Positions 35,190-48,000 of a stretch of DNA of 64,000 nucleotides are shown piece by piece. Origin of the DNA: Antedon bifida (taxonomy: Eukaryota; Echinodermata; Crinoidea; Comatulida; Antedonidae). The translations under genes and the position numbers were made by a program. The stretch's first letter is position 1. Each line of letters starts with the position of its first letter. The stretch spans positions 25,103,401 to 25,167,400 of the forward strand of contig OY727097.1 of assembly GCA_963402885.1 (NCBI GenBank). The letters are read 5' to 3'. The notes beneath the pieces were generated by a model, which saw nothing but the letters and a program-made list of their open reading frames with translations, was not told the origin of the DNA and made no database searches.

Positions 35190-36708
35190 ATGGGTACGCG
35201 CTCATCATTTCTCTACAAATTAGCGATTGGAACTACAGCATCAGTGACATTGATAATCCTTATTGTAATGAGTTTCGTCTATGTCCACCCATACCGTAAA
35301 ACGAAGGATTTTGAACCTACTACTTGTAAGGTGAAGGTACATGATATTAAGATCCAGGAAAATAAAGAATGTAATTGTTACACTACCAGTGAATCAAGTG
35401 ATTATGAGACGTACTGTGACTACGGTGATTTTGAATGCCTGAAAATATTTGTGAGTTTTTTGGACAGTCGTCGTCGAAATAGAACTGCAATGCTGTATAC
35501 AACGGATAAACAATATCGAAGTGATAAAGAAGTAAGTATAAAGGCCTCACCTCATTATTCAACAAGGATTAATGATTAAGGTCGAGTATAAAGGCCTCAC
35601 CTCATTATTCAATAAGGATTAATGATTAAGGTCGGGGGTTAAGGTCGTAGCGTTTTACTTAACTGCTCGATGAAGTGTTACACAATTGTAAAGCTCACCC
35701 GACACCAAACTGTCCACCCCTACTGTGAAGTAGACGATTCCGACTGTCAAAAGAATTTGGCCGTGACCTAATATGAATATTCTATTCAAAATATTATATA
35801 AACTGGTACCCATTTACAGTATTTTGTATAATAAAGTATATGATACTAATAGTACACTATATGAATAGAATCATTACCCTACACTAGGAACCAAAGTATG
35901 GTCGCGATCCATCCATGAGTGATCCCCATTCCATTAAATTATATTTATTTTGACGCATAACAAGTAACGAGTCTAGCTAATTTGCATGAACCCCTGTACG
36001 ACGTGACGTAACTCGTGTGACGTAACTCATTATGTAAACGCACAACGATGCAATGTGGGAGCCACAGGCAAAAGCCCAAAGCCAGGCTATGAGCTCATTG
36101 GCTAAACTCAGCGGCCCCTGGGGGGGGGGGGGGCTCTGAGCAGTACCCAGAGGGAAAAACAGTCATTAAAATATGTCGAAAAAGGCTAAAAATGTCCCTG
36201 GCCTCCAGTGTTGGAGGGCCAGGGTTCCTGAACCAGGGGCCTCAGATCTCTACGTTTCGCCGCTGCCCAAAGCCCCTTTTTCGTATGCTGAATTTGTGAA
36301 AAAGGTACAACATTATGGCGTATATATAGGGACCATGGCCGGTTGTTATGCTGTTAATAATATACATAAGCCTATTTTGTTTAAAAATATTAATCTCATA
36401 AATTGTTTTATTCACAACAGTGCACCTATCCGGTATGTGACACCTACGACCCAGAACACGTGTACGTATTGTCGGGCAAGTATGTAGAGGATCAGGACTA
36501 CCTCGACTTCCGTGACAAGTACACCGTCCCAGGAACCAACATTCCCTGCTTTTACAATCCTGAACTCGGAGAAGCCATAATGGAGCGACTAATTACCCGG
36601 GAAGATGCGATTGCCAGCACAGTGGCAACAGTAGCTACGGGTGCATTCATAATTCTAATACTGTTACTCTGTTTGATTAGATCGAGTTATTATAGGCACT
36701 ATTCGTAA
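35190..36708 (+). CDS. Two-TM protein resembling BK channel beta subunits (KCNMB-like)
   Basis: Two exons join in phase 0: 35190-35531 (donor GTAAGT) and 36421-36708 (acceptor CACAACAG), giving 209 residues; vertebrate KCNMB4 is 210. The protein has a short N-terminus, TM1 at about 13-33, an extracellular loop, TM2 at about 178-200 and a short basic tail. The loop has cysteines at 46, 61, 63, 76, 83, 115, 120 and 157 and a glycosylation site N97-R-T. Parallels with KCNMB are a TCKV start to the loop, a cysteine cluster followed by CLKIFVSF, AMLYTTDKQ before CTYPVC (vertebrate C-SYIPPC), a Tyr-rich stretch, then PCFYNPE and LITREDA just before TM2. The family tunes calcium- and voltage-gated K+ channels. 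Assignment rests on recalled motif order and topology; another Cys-rich two-TM family is possible. The first ATG is used because it directly precedes TM1. Confidence 0.65.
35536..35640. repeat. 53-bp tandem duplication just after the exon-1 donor
   Basis: GTATAAAGGCCTCACCTCAT through AATGATTAAGGTCG occurs twice, head to tail, with about one mismatch. It starts 4 bp past the GT of the KCNMB-like exon-1 donor. The near identity indicates a recent duplication. Confidence 0.9.
36083..36265. mobile_element. hAT-type MITE, copy 2, with 8-bp target duplication
   Basis: It is flanked by CCCAAAGC on both sides (36075-36082 and 36266-36273). The ends are CAGGCTATGAG and TTTCGCCGCTG. The interior shares ATTAAAATATGTCGAAAAAG with the copy at 15253-15434 and has a 14-base G run. 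It is 183 bp and lies in the intron of the KCNMB-like gene. Confidence 0.9.
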
Positions 36709-37162
36709 TATAATGTGAGAACAGGACTCCATGACGTCACTGATACGCGTCAGATGGCAGGACTTTAACGTCACCCCGTATGACGTCAAGTGGATGGAGG
36801 ACTTTGACGTCACACCGAGTTACACATCGACACAATTAATAGTTGGTCTCCCTTGGACGCCGCAAGTTGTGTTGACCACCACCACAAATCAAAAAGCCTG
36901 ACCAACTTTTATACCATTGGATAGATACATATTACAAACAAATTATTGACTTAAATATTACTAACGGGTAATTTTAGTGTGAGATTCTTAAAGTCAAAAC
37001 AGTTCGGTATGACGGGTAGATGCGTTGTATTTTATATTTTATTTATAATGATGACGTGGATGTCAAAAATAAATTGTTTAGAAGCACCAGGCCCCTTGAG
37101 AAGTAAATGTCCAAAATGAACCAAGAAATTGTGGCATACAACAGGGTATACCTCCGTGTTTA

Positions 37163-37348
37163 AGGCCAATTTACACAGACGAGCGGTAACAGTAAGCGGA
37201 AACCGCGTAGTTTGTCCCACGTAGAATCTGTATCTATCCTGAGCGGAAACCACCCGTCGCTCTCCGTTGTGTGTAAATGGTCATACGGAATAACATAGAT
37301 TCTATATTGTTATTACCACCGTTACCGCTCGTCTGTGTAAATTGGCCT
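37163..37348. mobile_element. TIR element with 28-bp perfect inverted ends
   Basis: AGGCCAATTTACACAGACGA at the left reappears inverted at the right (TCGTCTGTGTAAATTGGCCT), with 28 bp matching including the inner GCGGTAAC. 186 bp, non-coding. The perfect ends suggest recent mobility. No clear target duplication is seen. It lies in the probable 3' UTR of the KCNMB-like gene. Confidence 0.88.
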
Positions 37349-37676
37349 GTATACGTTATTATAGCATTTTGCAACATATTTTTTCTCCCTAGTCCTGTAT
37401 AGGGCCGCCGCGGGTTTCATCAACATTTAATCTAATTTTGAGGTGCATAATATAGTTACCAGGTTATTGTAAATGACAACGGTGTACAGTATGTATTGTT
37501 ATGCACAATATTACGTATTATTTTTACAAGGTCACGCATCGTCAGTGTTCCTGAGTTTTGTGTGCGATGATGCGAATCAACCATTGTTCTACTAGATTTC
37601 TAAAATAGCACACCGTTTTTGTATTATATAAAAAATGTTGGTGTATATATAAATGTATATTTTTATATGTGGTCAA

Positions 37677-37682
37677 AATAAA
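37677..37682 (+). terminator. Candidate polyadenylation signal of the KCNMB-like gene
   Basis: AATAAA lies about 970 bp past the stop and is followed by T- and G-rich sequence. It is the strongest AATAAA context noted downstream of the stop. Confidence 0.4.
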
Positions 37683-39180
37683 GTTATATGGAATCTAGTT
37701 GTGCAATGTTTACATTAATTAATTATTGGTAGTGGAGCTGAGCGCCGACTGGATGATAGTTTCTCTGGAAGGTGATCCGTAATTGTTGTCCGAACCTATT
37801 GAGGCCTACAGATCTTATGGATGTGTTAATACAATAACTGCACTTGTTATCAGCAGATTGTGAAATATAATGCCACTTTTAGCAGTGGCACATCTTGCAA
37901 AATGTTAAAAAATACCTAACTGAGGGAAAGAAAAATGAAAACTAAAATATTTGTCATGTTTGATATTGGGGACTTGCTCAACATAAATTCAATGAGCTCT
38001 TTTGCATAATTACTCAACGTTCAATCTGATCATAGTCCGTGGAGACTGGTAGAAAGAAGTCGTGCACACCTGGGAATAAAATAAATTACTGTTTTGTGAT
38101 GCGACTGTACTTGCTCGTGATATATGGCCATCCCAATATATTATTCCAGTAATTGTCACCAGTTCACACTCAGGTTAAACATTACCGATAATGATCTTTT
38201 AGGATTAATGATATTTTTTATCAATTTTCTCTCTTATCCGTTCATTAATAATAATAAATCGTTGCCCAACAAAACCAAGTACACTCAGGAGCATGCCCAG
38301 TCCGAGTTTACAAATTCCCATTTCGGTCAAACCGTAGTATTATACTGGCTTCCGCGTGGTAGAGTTTCCTATTCATTCTTCGTTCCTCGAATACTGCCTA
38401 AAAGCGCGGCGCGAAAATATACTCATACGCCACCATTGTTATTGAATCATGCTGTGGAGTACAAAAATAATTCAGCGGGAAAATAAACATCGAACAAACA
38501 ACCCTGGAATTTTGTAATCATCATGGCTCGCTGATTCTAGGCCTATCGAGATTTTGCAAGCTTATTCTTGTTTTAACTGGTTAAATCACGATTTATGATT
38601 ATATATATGCAGGTAAATTATTACTGGTTCATAAACTTCATCGTTGGTATTTTTTGTTGTATGACTTGTGAAAATATTGAAAATCTTTTGCTTAGTTTTA
38701 TTTGTTTCCGCGTGTGTTAATTAAAATCACATCGGTCGGTTTTTGTTGAAGAAGTGTGTTCCGTGCGTGTGCATGTGTAGTGTCAAGATACCCAAACAAC
38801 GCTCGCTGGGTCATCATCAGGCCTAGAGCTAGGCTGCTGCTGTTTGACTTTGTGGTGTATTGTGTGCTGTAGTTAATAATATAAGGCTAAGCTCTAATGT
38901 ATGAACAGGTGGGATAATATTATTAGTAGTGTCAAACGTGTACAATAATTTGATTTTTGAGTTAAAAATAGGTTGTTTTTTTAGTTTTAATAGTATTTTA
39001 GAAAGTTGTGTGTGATGGTGGTCCGGATAACCTTTTCTTAGTTCATTTGAATGTGACAAAAATTGATCTAGCCTAGGCTAGGCCCCCTATTCTATATCAT
39101 GCTATGATTTAAAAAAAAAACCAGAAACATTTTTGTGATCGCCTTAACTAAATCTAAAATCCATGAAAAACAACACCAAT
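37683..39180. other. Intergenic stretch without recognised genes
   Basis: A 120-codon plus-strand ORF (38124-38486) is the longest frame but has no recognised domain or splice context. A CpG-bearing patch at about 38290-38420 could belong to the NUP98 5' region; this is only a guess. Confidence 0.35.
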
Positions 39181-40080
39181 GTGTATAGGGTAGAGGGCGC
39201 GCTACCCGGACATTGTTGTTACTCGGACATTTGATACTGTTTACTTATGAATATGTAAAACTTATTGACCAATCAAATCATTTTCTTCATGAATTATTCA
39301 TTACCGATGTCACGTCGCTGGGTAACCAAAAAAAAATTACAATTTTCCATGAACATCGCTTCTAAAAACCAGTAATTTATGTGAGGTCAAGTTCAAGGTC
39401 ACACATGATTTTGGGTTTTTAAAGAAACTTATAAGGTCATAGGTCTATAAAATCTACACCAAAATTATTTAAAATGTGTAAAAGTAACCCAAAATTTGAT
39501 TTTATTAGTTGGTTCTTAACTCTTACTTCGTTGTTAAAAAAAAAAAAATTGGCCGCTACACGTGGATATGGCTGATAGAGGGCTTCAAATACCAAGAACC
39601 AAAATGGTACCCTGTTTTAGAAGTCGGACAGTAGGTGGCGCTAGATATAAAGACATGTAATTAATCACTAAAATTAATTAGTGGATCGCATTTTTTAAAG
39701 TAATTCAATATCTCTATAAAAATCAAATATTATAAATAATTTTTTGTAAATATAAAGAATAAAATAATTATATTATATATTGTATATTAAAAAAAAAAAA
39801 AAAATTTTTTATTGAAAAAATGTGAAATATAAACAAAACATTGAGGGCGTCCGAGTACCAAAAAACGCGTCCGAGTACCGATCCTTGAAGGCCTAGGTAA
39901 TCGATGGCCCTTCTAGATATGAATTTTGTTGTTGTTTTGGGTGACACTAAATTATTTATTACACTTATATTTGTAAGTTTCTATTAAAATTCTAAAAGTT
40001 TGTCAAAATGTACAATTTTAGCAATTGTGTACATTTATAGTGTTATTGTCCGAGTACCGCACCCCTTACCCTATAGACAC
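39181..40080. mobile_element. TIR element of about 900 bp with GTCCGAGTACC motifs
   Basis: GTGTATAGGGTAGAGGGCGC at the left is matched by CACCCCTTACCCTATAGACAC at the right (inverted, imperfect). The word CCGAGTACC or its near complement occurs at both ends and twice near 39850-39880. There is no ORF, so it is non-autonomous. It lies upstream of NUP98. Confidence 0.75.
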
Positions 40081-41020
40081 TGCGACTGCACAACACCACA
40101 GTAAAAAACGTGAATCGACTGATCACGACTGCAAGGTGGTCTCCGTAGCACAAAAATCGTGTATTTAATAGTAGGTTACACATATTGTTGGTCAACAACA
40201 CTGGGTTTACCTAGATTTTCATTTGTATTAAATAATGATATTTTTAGCACCCTTGAATGAAAAATATACATACATGATTTATGCACTTGTCAATTGTATT
40301 GACCCCAGGGAGAGGTGTGACATTGATGCATCATTTATTCATCAATTATTGACACAGTGGTGCTTCAAAAAGACATAGGCCTACTGTAGATGGTACTGTA
40401 CAGTACGTCACATCAATGAACAATGGTGTGTCAATGTCATGTTACTTTACCACTCACCATATCATGAACAACACGGTCACAATGCATTAAAGTGCATTAC
40501 ATTGCAAGACTCTATCCAGTGCCTTGGAATTTGGAGGGATCAAAACATCCCTCCCATATCTTTTAAATAATAAACTATGGATTCAGTAATGCTTAACATG
40601 TTTATTGTTCTGAAGGGTTTTTAAAGGGGCATTTATTTTTTGGGTGTACTGTAAAATTAAAACTTTAAAAAATATTGAAAATAAACATAATTAAAGTACA
40701 ATTGGTTACATAGCAAAATACTTTGTACAGTACACTAAGTTGTATTGTAGATGTAGGTAGTTCATATATATTCTTCTATCTACAGATAAAAATGTGTTAT
40801 TGTGTGGCTGGCTGGGCATTTACAGTATTCAAGGAAAAATTCAATTAAATTCTGGTTTTTAAAAGTGACATTGCAGAAAAATATAAATTGCACCATATTT
40901 ACATTCTAATATAAACATTAAAAGTATAAAAATATATTAAATTTCCATTTAAAAGTTCATTCAAAAAAAGAAGTGGTAACTGGAGGGGTGCCCCAAACCA
41001 AAATCATAATATTGGCGCAG
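40081..41020. other. Intergenic stretch without recognised genes
   Basis: AT-rich sequence with short poly(A/T) tracts. The word AAAGGGGCATTTATTTTTTG near 40625 weakly recalls GGGGCGTTTATTGGAGGG near 21662 and may be a shared repeat remnant. Confidence 0.35.
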
Positions 41021-41270
41021 GTTCAAATATCTCCTTGACCATAGTTTTGGTGGTAGAACAAGTCTTAAACGCCATTAAAAACGAAGGTCCAATGTACTGT
41101 GTACATATGGTTGATGTGAAAGAGCCCAGGGAATCTTTCATGATGAGTAGGGGGTTCCCCGGTGTCCTGGTTCAAATTCTGCCCCTGTTACAGCTGTTCA
41201 CCTGCACCCAATCCCAGTATAGCTTCATTTGAGCTGCAATAGGGATTATCACGCCAAGAATATTACATTT
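41020..41270 (+). repeat. SINE-like repeat (GTAGAACAAGTC family), copy 2
   Basis: GGTGGTAGAACAAGTCTTAA and CCAATGTACTGTGTACATAT match the family. The tail AGCTGCAATAGGGATTATCACG is found inverted at about 48205-48232, linking the two copies. Confidence 0.6.
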
Positions 41271-41382
41271 AGAATATCGCTTAAACAAAATTTTATTCCA
41301 GAAAAATTAAATTAAACGTTCGCCCTGCATTTATACAGTACATGTTTATTTAAAGTAGTGCATTTATTATGGTATTTACTAA

Positions 41383-41947
41383 TACCCCTTTCACACCAAA
41401 ACTCCGGAGTGATCTCCGGAGACACCCCAGGATTTATGACCATTCAAAACATCGAGAAACTCCGGAGATACCCCTTTCACACAAACCTAGCAACACCGGG
41501 GTTTATAAAATAAAATTGTAAATGTCGCCCTCTATTTTGTTTGTTTACATAGCGACGATCATTAGAATCATTAATAATATTTTTAATTTAATAATTACTT
41601 TAAAAAGTCTCAGAAGTAATATAATATTTTATTGATACTACTTATTATATTTTAAACCCGCTATATATTTTGTACAAATATTTTAAAAGTATTTGAAATA
41701 AAACTAAAGCAATGAGTGATCGTGTGAGGATGACCTTTTGACCTAAAACTCCGGAGTTTCGATGTTGGTACCTTTCACACCAAAACACCGGGGTGTCCCC
41801 GCAGTTCGCTCTCCGGAGAATGTTCAGCTGTTCAACCCCGCAGTTTTAAACTCCGGAGTTGCTTGATTTTACCTTTCACACCAAAACCGCGGGGCGTCAA
41901 CTCCGGAGTGTCTCCGGAGTTTTGCTTTTGGTGCTGTGAAAGGGGTA
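41383..41947. mobile_element. TIR element with repeated ACTCCGGAGT palindromes
   Basis: The ends TACCCCTTTCACACCAAAAC and GTGCTGTGAAAGGGGTA are inverted. CCTTTCACACCAAAAC-like words recur inside (about 41766 and 41872), together with many CTCCGGAG palindromes. About 565 bp, non-coding. It ends about 90 bp before a NUP98 5' exon acceptor. Confidence 0.82.
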
Positions 41948-42039
41948 AAGTATTTAACTTGTACTGCAAAATTCCAATTACTCCTTATGACGTCAGATTG
42001 ACATATTGCTAATTTACTGAGTTCACTTTTTGTTTGTAG

Positions 42040-42061
42040 GTGTGATCTAGAATAATTCAAG
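42040..42061 (+). other. 5' UTR part of the first NUP98 coding exon
   Basis: TTTTTGTTTGTAG at 42039 is a good acceptor, followed by 22 bp to the ATG. This implies at least one non-coding first exon further upstream, which I cannot locate. Confidence 0.55.
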
Positions 42062-45000
42062 ATGTTTAGTGGTGGGGCAAATAAAAGTGGATTTGGAACA
42101 ACTGGAAACACCTTTGGTTCAGGTGAGATGGTTAATCAATTAATTGATAATCAATTGATAAGAATCAATTGATTCATTTATGATTGGAACGAAACCCATG
42201 TCACTGGAAAATTGTGGACTTCGAAAATCACCCTATAATATATAGTAATAAAAATAATAATTCATTCTTATACAGCGCATGTAAGCAAGCTCTCAATGTG
42301 CTGCACATAAAATATTATTATCCCCGTCATTTTTTTTATCTAACACGTATGGAAAAAAACTCCCATAATAATGCAGCTAGTAATCAGTGCAAAGTTGTGT
42401 CTTGATCTAACCGGTACCCATTTTATACACCTGGGTGGCGAGAGGCCAATGTAAGTAAAGTGTCTTACCTAAGGATACAAGCAATGCGGTGAGAGCTGGA
42501 TACGAAATACGATCTCGCGATCAGTAATCCGACGTCCAACACACTGCGCTAAGACCCCTTTGATACTCAACACAAATCTTTCCAGTACAATATCCCCTAT
42601 TTGGCAGTAATGTTAAAACATTTCAATTGTTCATTTTAATGGAAAGTGTCCCCTTAATGGAGGTGTCCTCTGAGTATGGGTGTTCTAAAGTAAGGTTCTA
42701 CTATATATTTGAGGACTAATAAGTTCTTATAATATACATTGGAATTGAATAACTTTGATTGTTTTTAGTGAACATACATTTGTATAATTAACTTAACATT
42801 TTAATTTCAACAGGGCTATTTGGTGCGAACAAGCAAACAACTGGTTTTGGAAGTACAAGCGGATTTGGAGGTCAAAGTTCAGGAACTGGTCTTTTTGGCA
42901 CAAGTGCAAACCAATCATCAGCCGGTACGCTGTTTGGAACCGGAACTGCCAACAACTCATTCGGTACTGGCAGTAATACAGGTATGATACAGTAATTAAT
43001 AATAATAATATAATTAGTATATAATTAATAATAATTAATTAGTAAATAATAATCACTGTCAGTGTCCTATCAGTTAATCCCCCTAAATATAACTTTTAAA
43101 TTCTATAATGCCACAAAATAATTTCTACTAAATGTGTACATGCCAACACTTTTTTGGCCGGGATGATACCATATTTTTACTTGTTTTTTAGCCTAACATC
43201 GTTCTCCCGACTTTTCAAATTTTTTCTAGGATAACTTAAAGGACAACTTGACCCAGAACAGTATTTTTACAACCTATTAGGGATATACATATGATTTCAG
43301 AACCGCGAGATTAAGGTTATCGCCGCACGCGCTATGGTTCTAAAATCGTATGTACATCACCAATACGTTGTTAAAATATAGTCCCCGGTCAAGTTGTCCT
43401 TTAATAAATATTTTTTTATGTAACACAAACTACAGACAAACTCAAACATGTGAATAAGCGATATCTACATATCTACGTCAATATGCGGTCATAATTTATT
43501 GATTATTATCTTTTGAATGTGAGAGGAATCCTGATTTCCTCACTTTGTCTCAATAATAAATACCCTCCGAAATATACCACCCCACCATCGATATATAAAG
43601 TGCAGATGTTGGTACGTATGTACAGTAGGGTTAACATCGGGGCTTTTCATTAATTTTTATATCAAGTGTCGTGTTGTGTGTTATACTAGAACCAACAACA
43701 TTGCTGTTGTTGAGCTCTGTCTATACTATCCTATCAGACTAGTTTGACAAATAAAAATATGATGTGCCCAAATATGGTAGTGATATCCATGACATCATCG
43801 TGGCCATATATGGACATTTTTTTTGTCACATAAAGTTTCATATTGTAGACGGAGCTTTATACTTTATATTTTATACTACATTCTTACCAATTCAAAAACA
43901 AATGTTTTCCTTTGTTATGAAAGGATGTGTCATTTCCTGCCTTTGTTGTATGCTGCCCTCTATAATATGGTTTTTACCATAAACAAAATATTGGATTGTA
44001 CTGTAATTATGTTTTATTAAATTACAGCTGTCAAAAATGTTATTTAAATTTACTGTAAACTATTTTGTTTGTCTTATTTCTAAAGGGAATTTTGTTAATA
44101 ATTTATAATTTCAAATTCTATTTCCCTTTTTCTGTTGAGTTAATTTTTGCGTGGGAATGACATTGCTTTGACTTGTGACATGTTTAAATGTGATTAAACG
44201 TTTTTCAGTCACAGAGATAGGTGTTCTGTTTTTGTTGTGTTTTTTCTGCTACTACTAGTACGATACAGATCGCTATATGAATTGATTATTCATTATCAGG
44301 GGTGAAGCCTCTAACATTTAAACTACAGTGGCCAGCAGAGGCCAGTTAAAATTCAATTAATTGTTATCCTGTCTAAAATTTGCTGGCCCTTTATTTATTT
44401 TAGGAAATACTTTATGGTGGAGAGTAGGAAGGAGACACTAAATGATCTCCCCTTCTCTGTGAAATAACTAATCAACCAATCACATTACACTTTCGTATGT
44501 TAATTTGCTACTGTTGTGTTTAGGTTTTAGCTTTGGGAGCAACACTAACAGCTCAGCAGCAGGCAGCATGTTTGGGGGTGGTACTAACACTGGGGGTGGC
44601 ACTGGACTTTTTACCACCCCTACTTCAAATACCTCATTTGGTTCCGGAGGTACCTCCTCATTATTTGGAGGAGGCCAAAAATGTAAGTAGCTAAGCTTTT
44701 TATTTCATTTTTATCCATGTTTAACAAACAAAAAACCTATGGCCAGGTCTTATGGTATTATAATAAAATATAGTATTACTATTATTTAATTAGTAATAAA
44801 AATTATCTTTTTAGACAATTTTGTATTACCGTAGTACATATCTTTTCAAAAGTTTGATCTTTACTAATTGATTCAATTTCTAATCTTATAAAATGAATAT
44901 TTATCAATTAATATGAATAAACATAATATTTTAATGAATATTCATAATCTATAATTTCAAAGGACAAGGTTATTAAATTTGCCATGTGGGATTTCTTGTC

Positions 45001-48000
45001 AGCTGGTTGTCAGCCCTTTACGGTTACCACATACTTTTTGAGGTTTTTACTCTCGGTAGACTTGGCGTTGGGCGTACAAGTACCGAAGCGTTTAAGGGTG
45101 GAATCGGTGACTTCTGTTCTGTAATTCTTTTATTATTTCCTATGATTCAGTGTCCCTTTTCCCTTTTGACGTAGGAACATTCTATTAACGCTTTAATCTA
45201 CATAATGTACTCATTTCTTTCAGCTGCGTTCGGTGGGCCGTCGAGCGGTATCTTTGGCCAGCCGTCTGGCACGGCTGTGCCGTTTGGCCAGGCGGCTGCA
45301 ACCGGTGCAGGGGGGATGTTCGGGGGGACATCAACGGGTGGATTTTTCAGTGCAGGTCCAACACAGCCTATAAATGGGACGACAAAACCATTTCAGGTAA
45401 GATTAAATATTAATTTAAATTTTATTTATCTTTTTTGTTTACATTTGCAGGTATACAATTCAATTTGTTTAATTCTCCACGAATATTAAAATAACTTTTT
45501 TTTTAAATGTGACAATACATAGCCATGTAGATCACACTAAACATACCTTGAATTAATATTATTGTTATGATTAAATTTTTTCTATGAATAGAAGTGTTTA
45601 ACAAAGTCAAAATTGAAGGTTATAAGAATGTTGCATTTTATTTTTATATTAAATATTAAAATGAAAATTAAAAGCTACAAAGTTTTACAAAAAACATCTT
45701 TGTTTTTAATTTGTTATTTCCCATTTGTCTGGTGTAGCAATTACCGTCGTAAACCACAAACCTCATTTCTCATTTAAAAAAAGAATCATTTTTATTGGAC
45801 AAAAATTACTGAATCTTGGTTTAGTTGTGTATCATTCCTATTTAATTCTATATGATTAATAGATCATGGAGCCACAGGGCTAAATTAAGGCACTAGTCAT
45901 GTGCTAACCTATTTGTTGTAATAGACTTACCTCAGCCATGTAATTCAAATAATAATAGTGAGTACGAGATGAAATAAGATGAAGAGTAGGTATGGCAGAA
46001 AAAATATTTTCAATTCTCCATAGGAAGGATCAATATTCATGTAAAGTGTGTCATTTAATTCTGTGATCACATGGTTTCAGAGCCCTTACATCTCAATTTA
46101 TTTCCACAAAAACATTGTGTGCAATATAATATACTACATTATCATAAACGGGAGATGGACATACTGTACAAAAGTTTAGTCTTTTGGACAGGCTGGGGAG
46201 AGTCAGAAGACTTTAAGGTTGACCCACCCCGATAAATAAAAATTTAAAACATTAATAGTAATACAAAAGAGGATTCTATAAAAACCAAAAAAAAATTGAA
46301 AAAAAAATTTTTTTTAAACAGGGGTAAAATTTTACTTCTTATATTCAATCATCTTATTTTTAAATGAATAATTTAATAAATACATCTATTGTATGCATCA
46401 TATTTAGATGATAAATTGAGAACAATGCACATTACTTGACATGTTTATAATAACTAATTGGTCGAATTTTGCTTTGCTAATGTTTTTCTTGCTGTGTTCC
46501 TCAAGAGACAATAACATATGTTGTTCATATTAAACTATGTTTTTCTAAATTATTGTGAACTAAAAAATAACATGCTTTGATTCAGATAAAGTACTAAATA
46601 AATATATTTAAAGATATATTGTCCCCGCTGAACAATGTTTTGTTGAATAGGCCATTTTAATGTCGCATACTAATTAATCACCTGCCAAAAAATGTTAATT
46701 TAAAGAAAAAATATTTAAACAGGTTTTTACCTTTATTTTGTTTTATTAATATAAACGAAATTAGTTCAATGTGCGACTATACTCAAATAAGGTTCTGCAC
46801 AGTATAGGAAGATGATTTAAAAAAACTTTAATAAAACTATAAAATGCTCCAACTTTAAGTAGGCCATTTTAATTTTTATTTTCATGTTTTGGTGGGGAAT
46901 ACATCTTTAAGTAATTAGTTAGTTAGTATACAATGATAATGTTGAAAAAATGTTATGAAAGACAAAATTTCATTTCATTCATTTTATTCATCAATTAAAA
47001 TAATTATAAAACATGTCAAAGATAAAATGTATAAAAGATGAAGAGGATCAACAACAAAAAGCTAAAAGCTTGTACAGGGTTGAAGACCTAAAATAACTAA
47101 ACAACTATAAAACAGCTAATACTAAAAAGGAAATATACAATATATTATATAAAATAACAAACAAAACAAAAGCATTATAATTATTACTAGTTCGCAAGAG
47201 ATACATTATTTTGGAATTTTTCAATGATATGAATAGTACAAGCTACTGTGATTGTCCTCAATGAGTACATAGGTAGTTAAAAAGTAAAATACAATTGCTT
47301 ACAATGCATTAATTTGGACTAAGGCATTTTAGCGCAATACGCATGTGATTGACATGTTAGTCTGACCCCGTGCTCATTCATACTCGTGGATCGTGTCAGA
47401 TTTCTTACTATGCACAACTTAAAACATGTGTGACAGCAGATAGCCTATTGATGGATGTTGTAGTTGAAAACATGTGTTTTAAGTCTAGTCTGATTGGTCA
47501 AACATTCAAGGCAGGAACTGTTATTTTGTGGGGTTTTCCTGAGGGACTTTGCAACCTATATAATATTTAACAGTTCAAAGCCTGCCCATTCCGCTACAGG
47601 GAAACTAAAAATTACCCTTGCACATTTTTCCCCTTAATTGTTTATTCCATTCGTCGAGTTACTCATCGTTTCAAAGAACTGCAAATTTCTTTCTCCTTTC
47701 GGGGTGTGAATAGTTTTCTTCGTTAGGGTTTTCTCGTCGTCCGGTTTCGATTGAAATTTGTCATTCATTCCGTTTGCTGCGTCAATCACAATATCTCGGC
47801 TTAAGACAAATTTTGACTTAGATTCATAATATTGCATTCATTTCTATCAGTATCACATTGATACAAAATATACCCAAGTACCAAATGCCACTGAATAATC
47901 CCAGTATAATATAAAATATATTCTCATGATTACCATAGCATAGCATCACTTGAAATACAGGGCTTGTCAATCACATTTATTTTTACACCAAAAAAGGCAT

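Noticed and set aside
38124-38486. 120-codon plus-strand ORF as a gene
   Set aside because: There is no recognised domain, signal peptide or splice context; codon content resembles translated AT-rich intergenic DNA.
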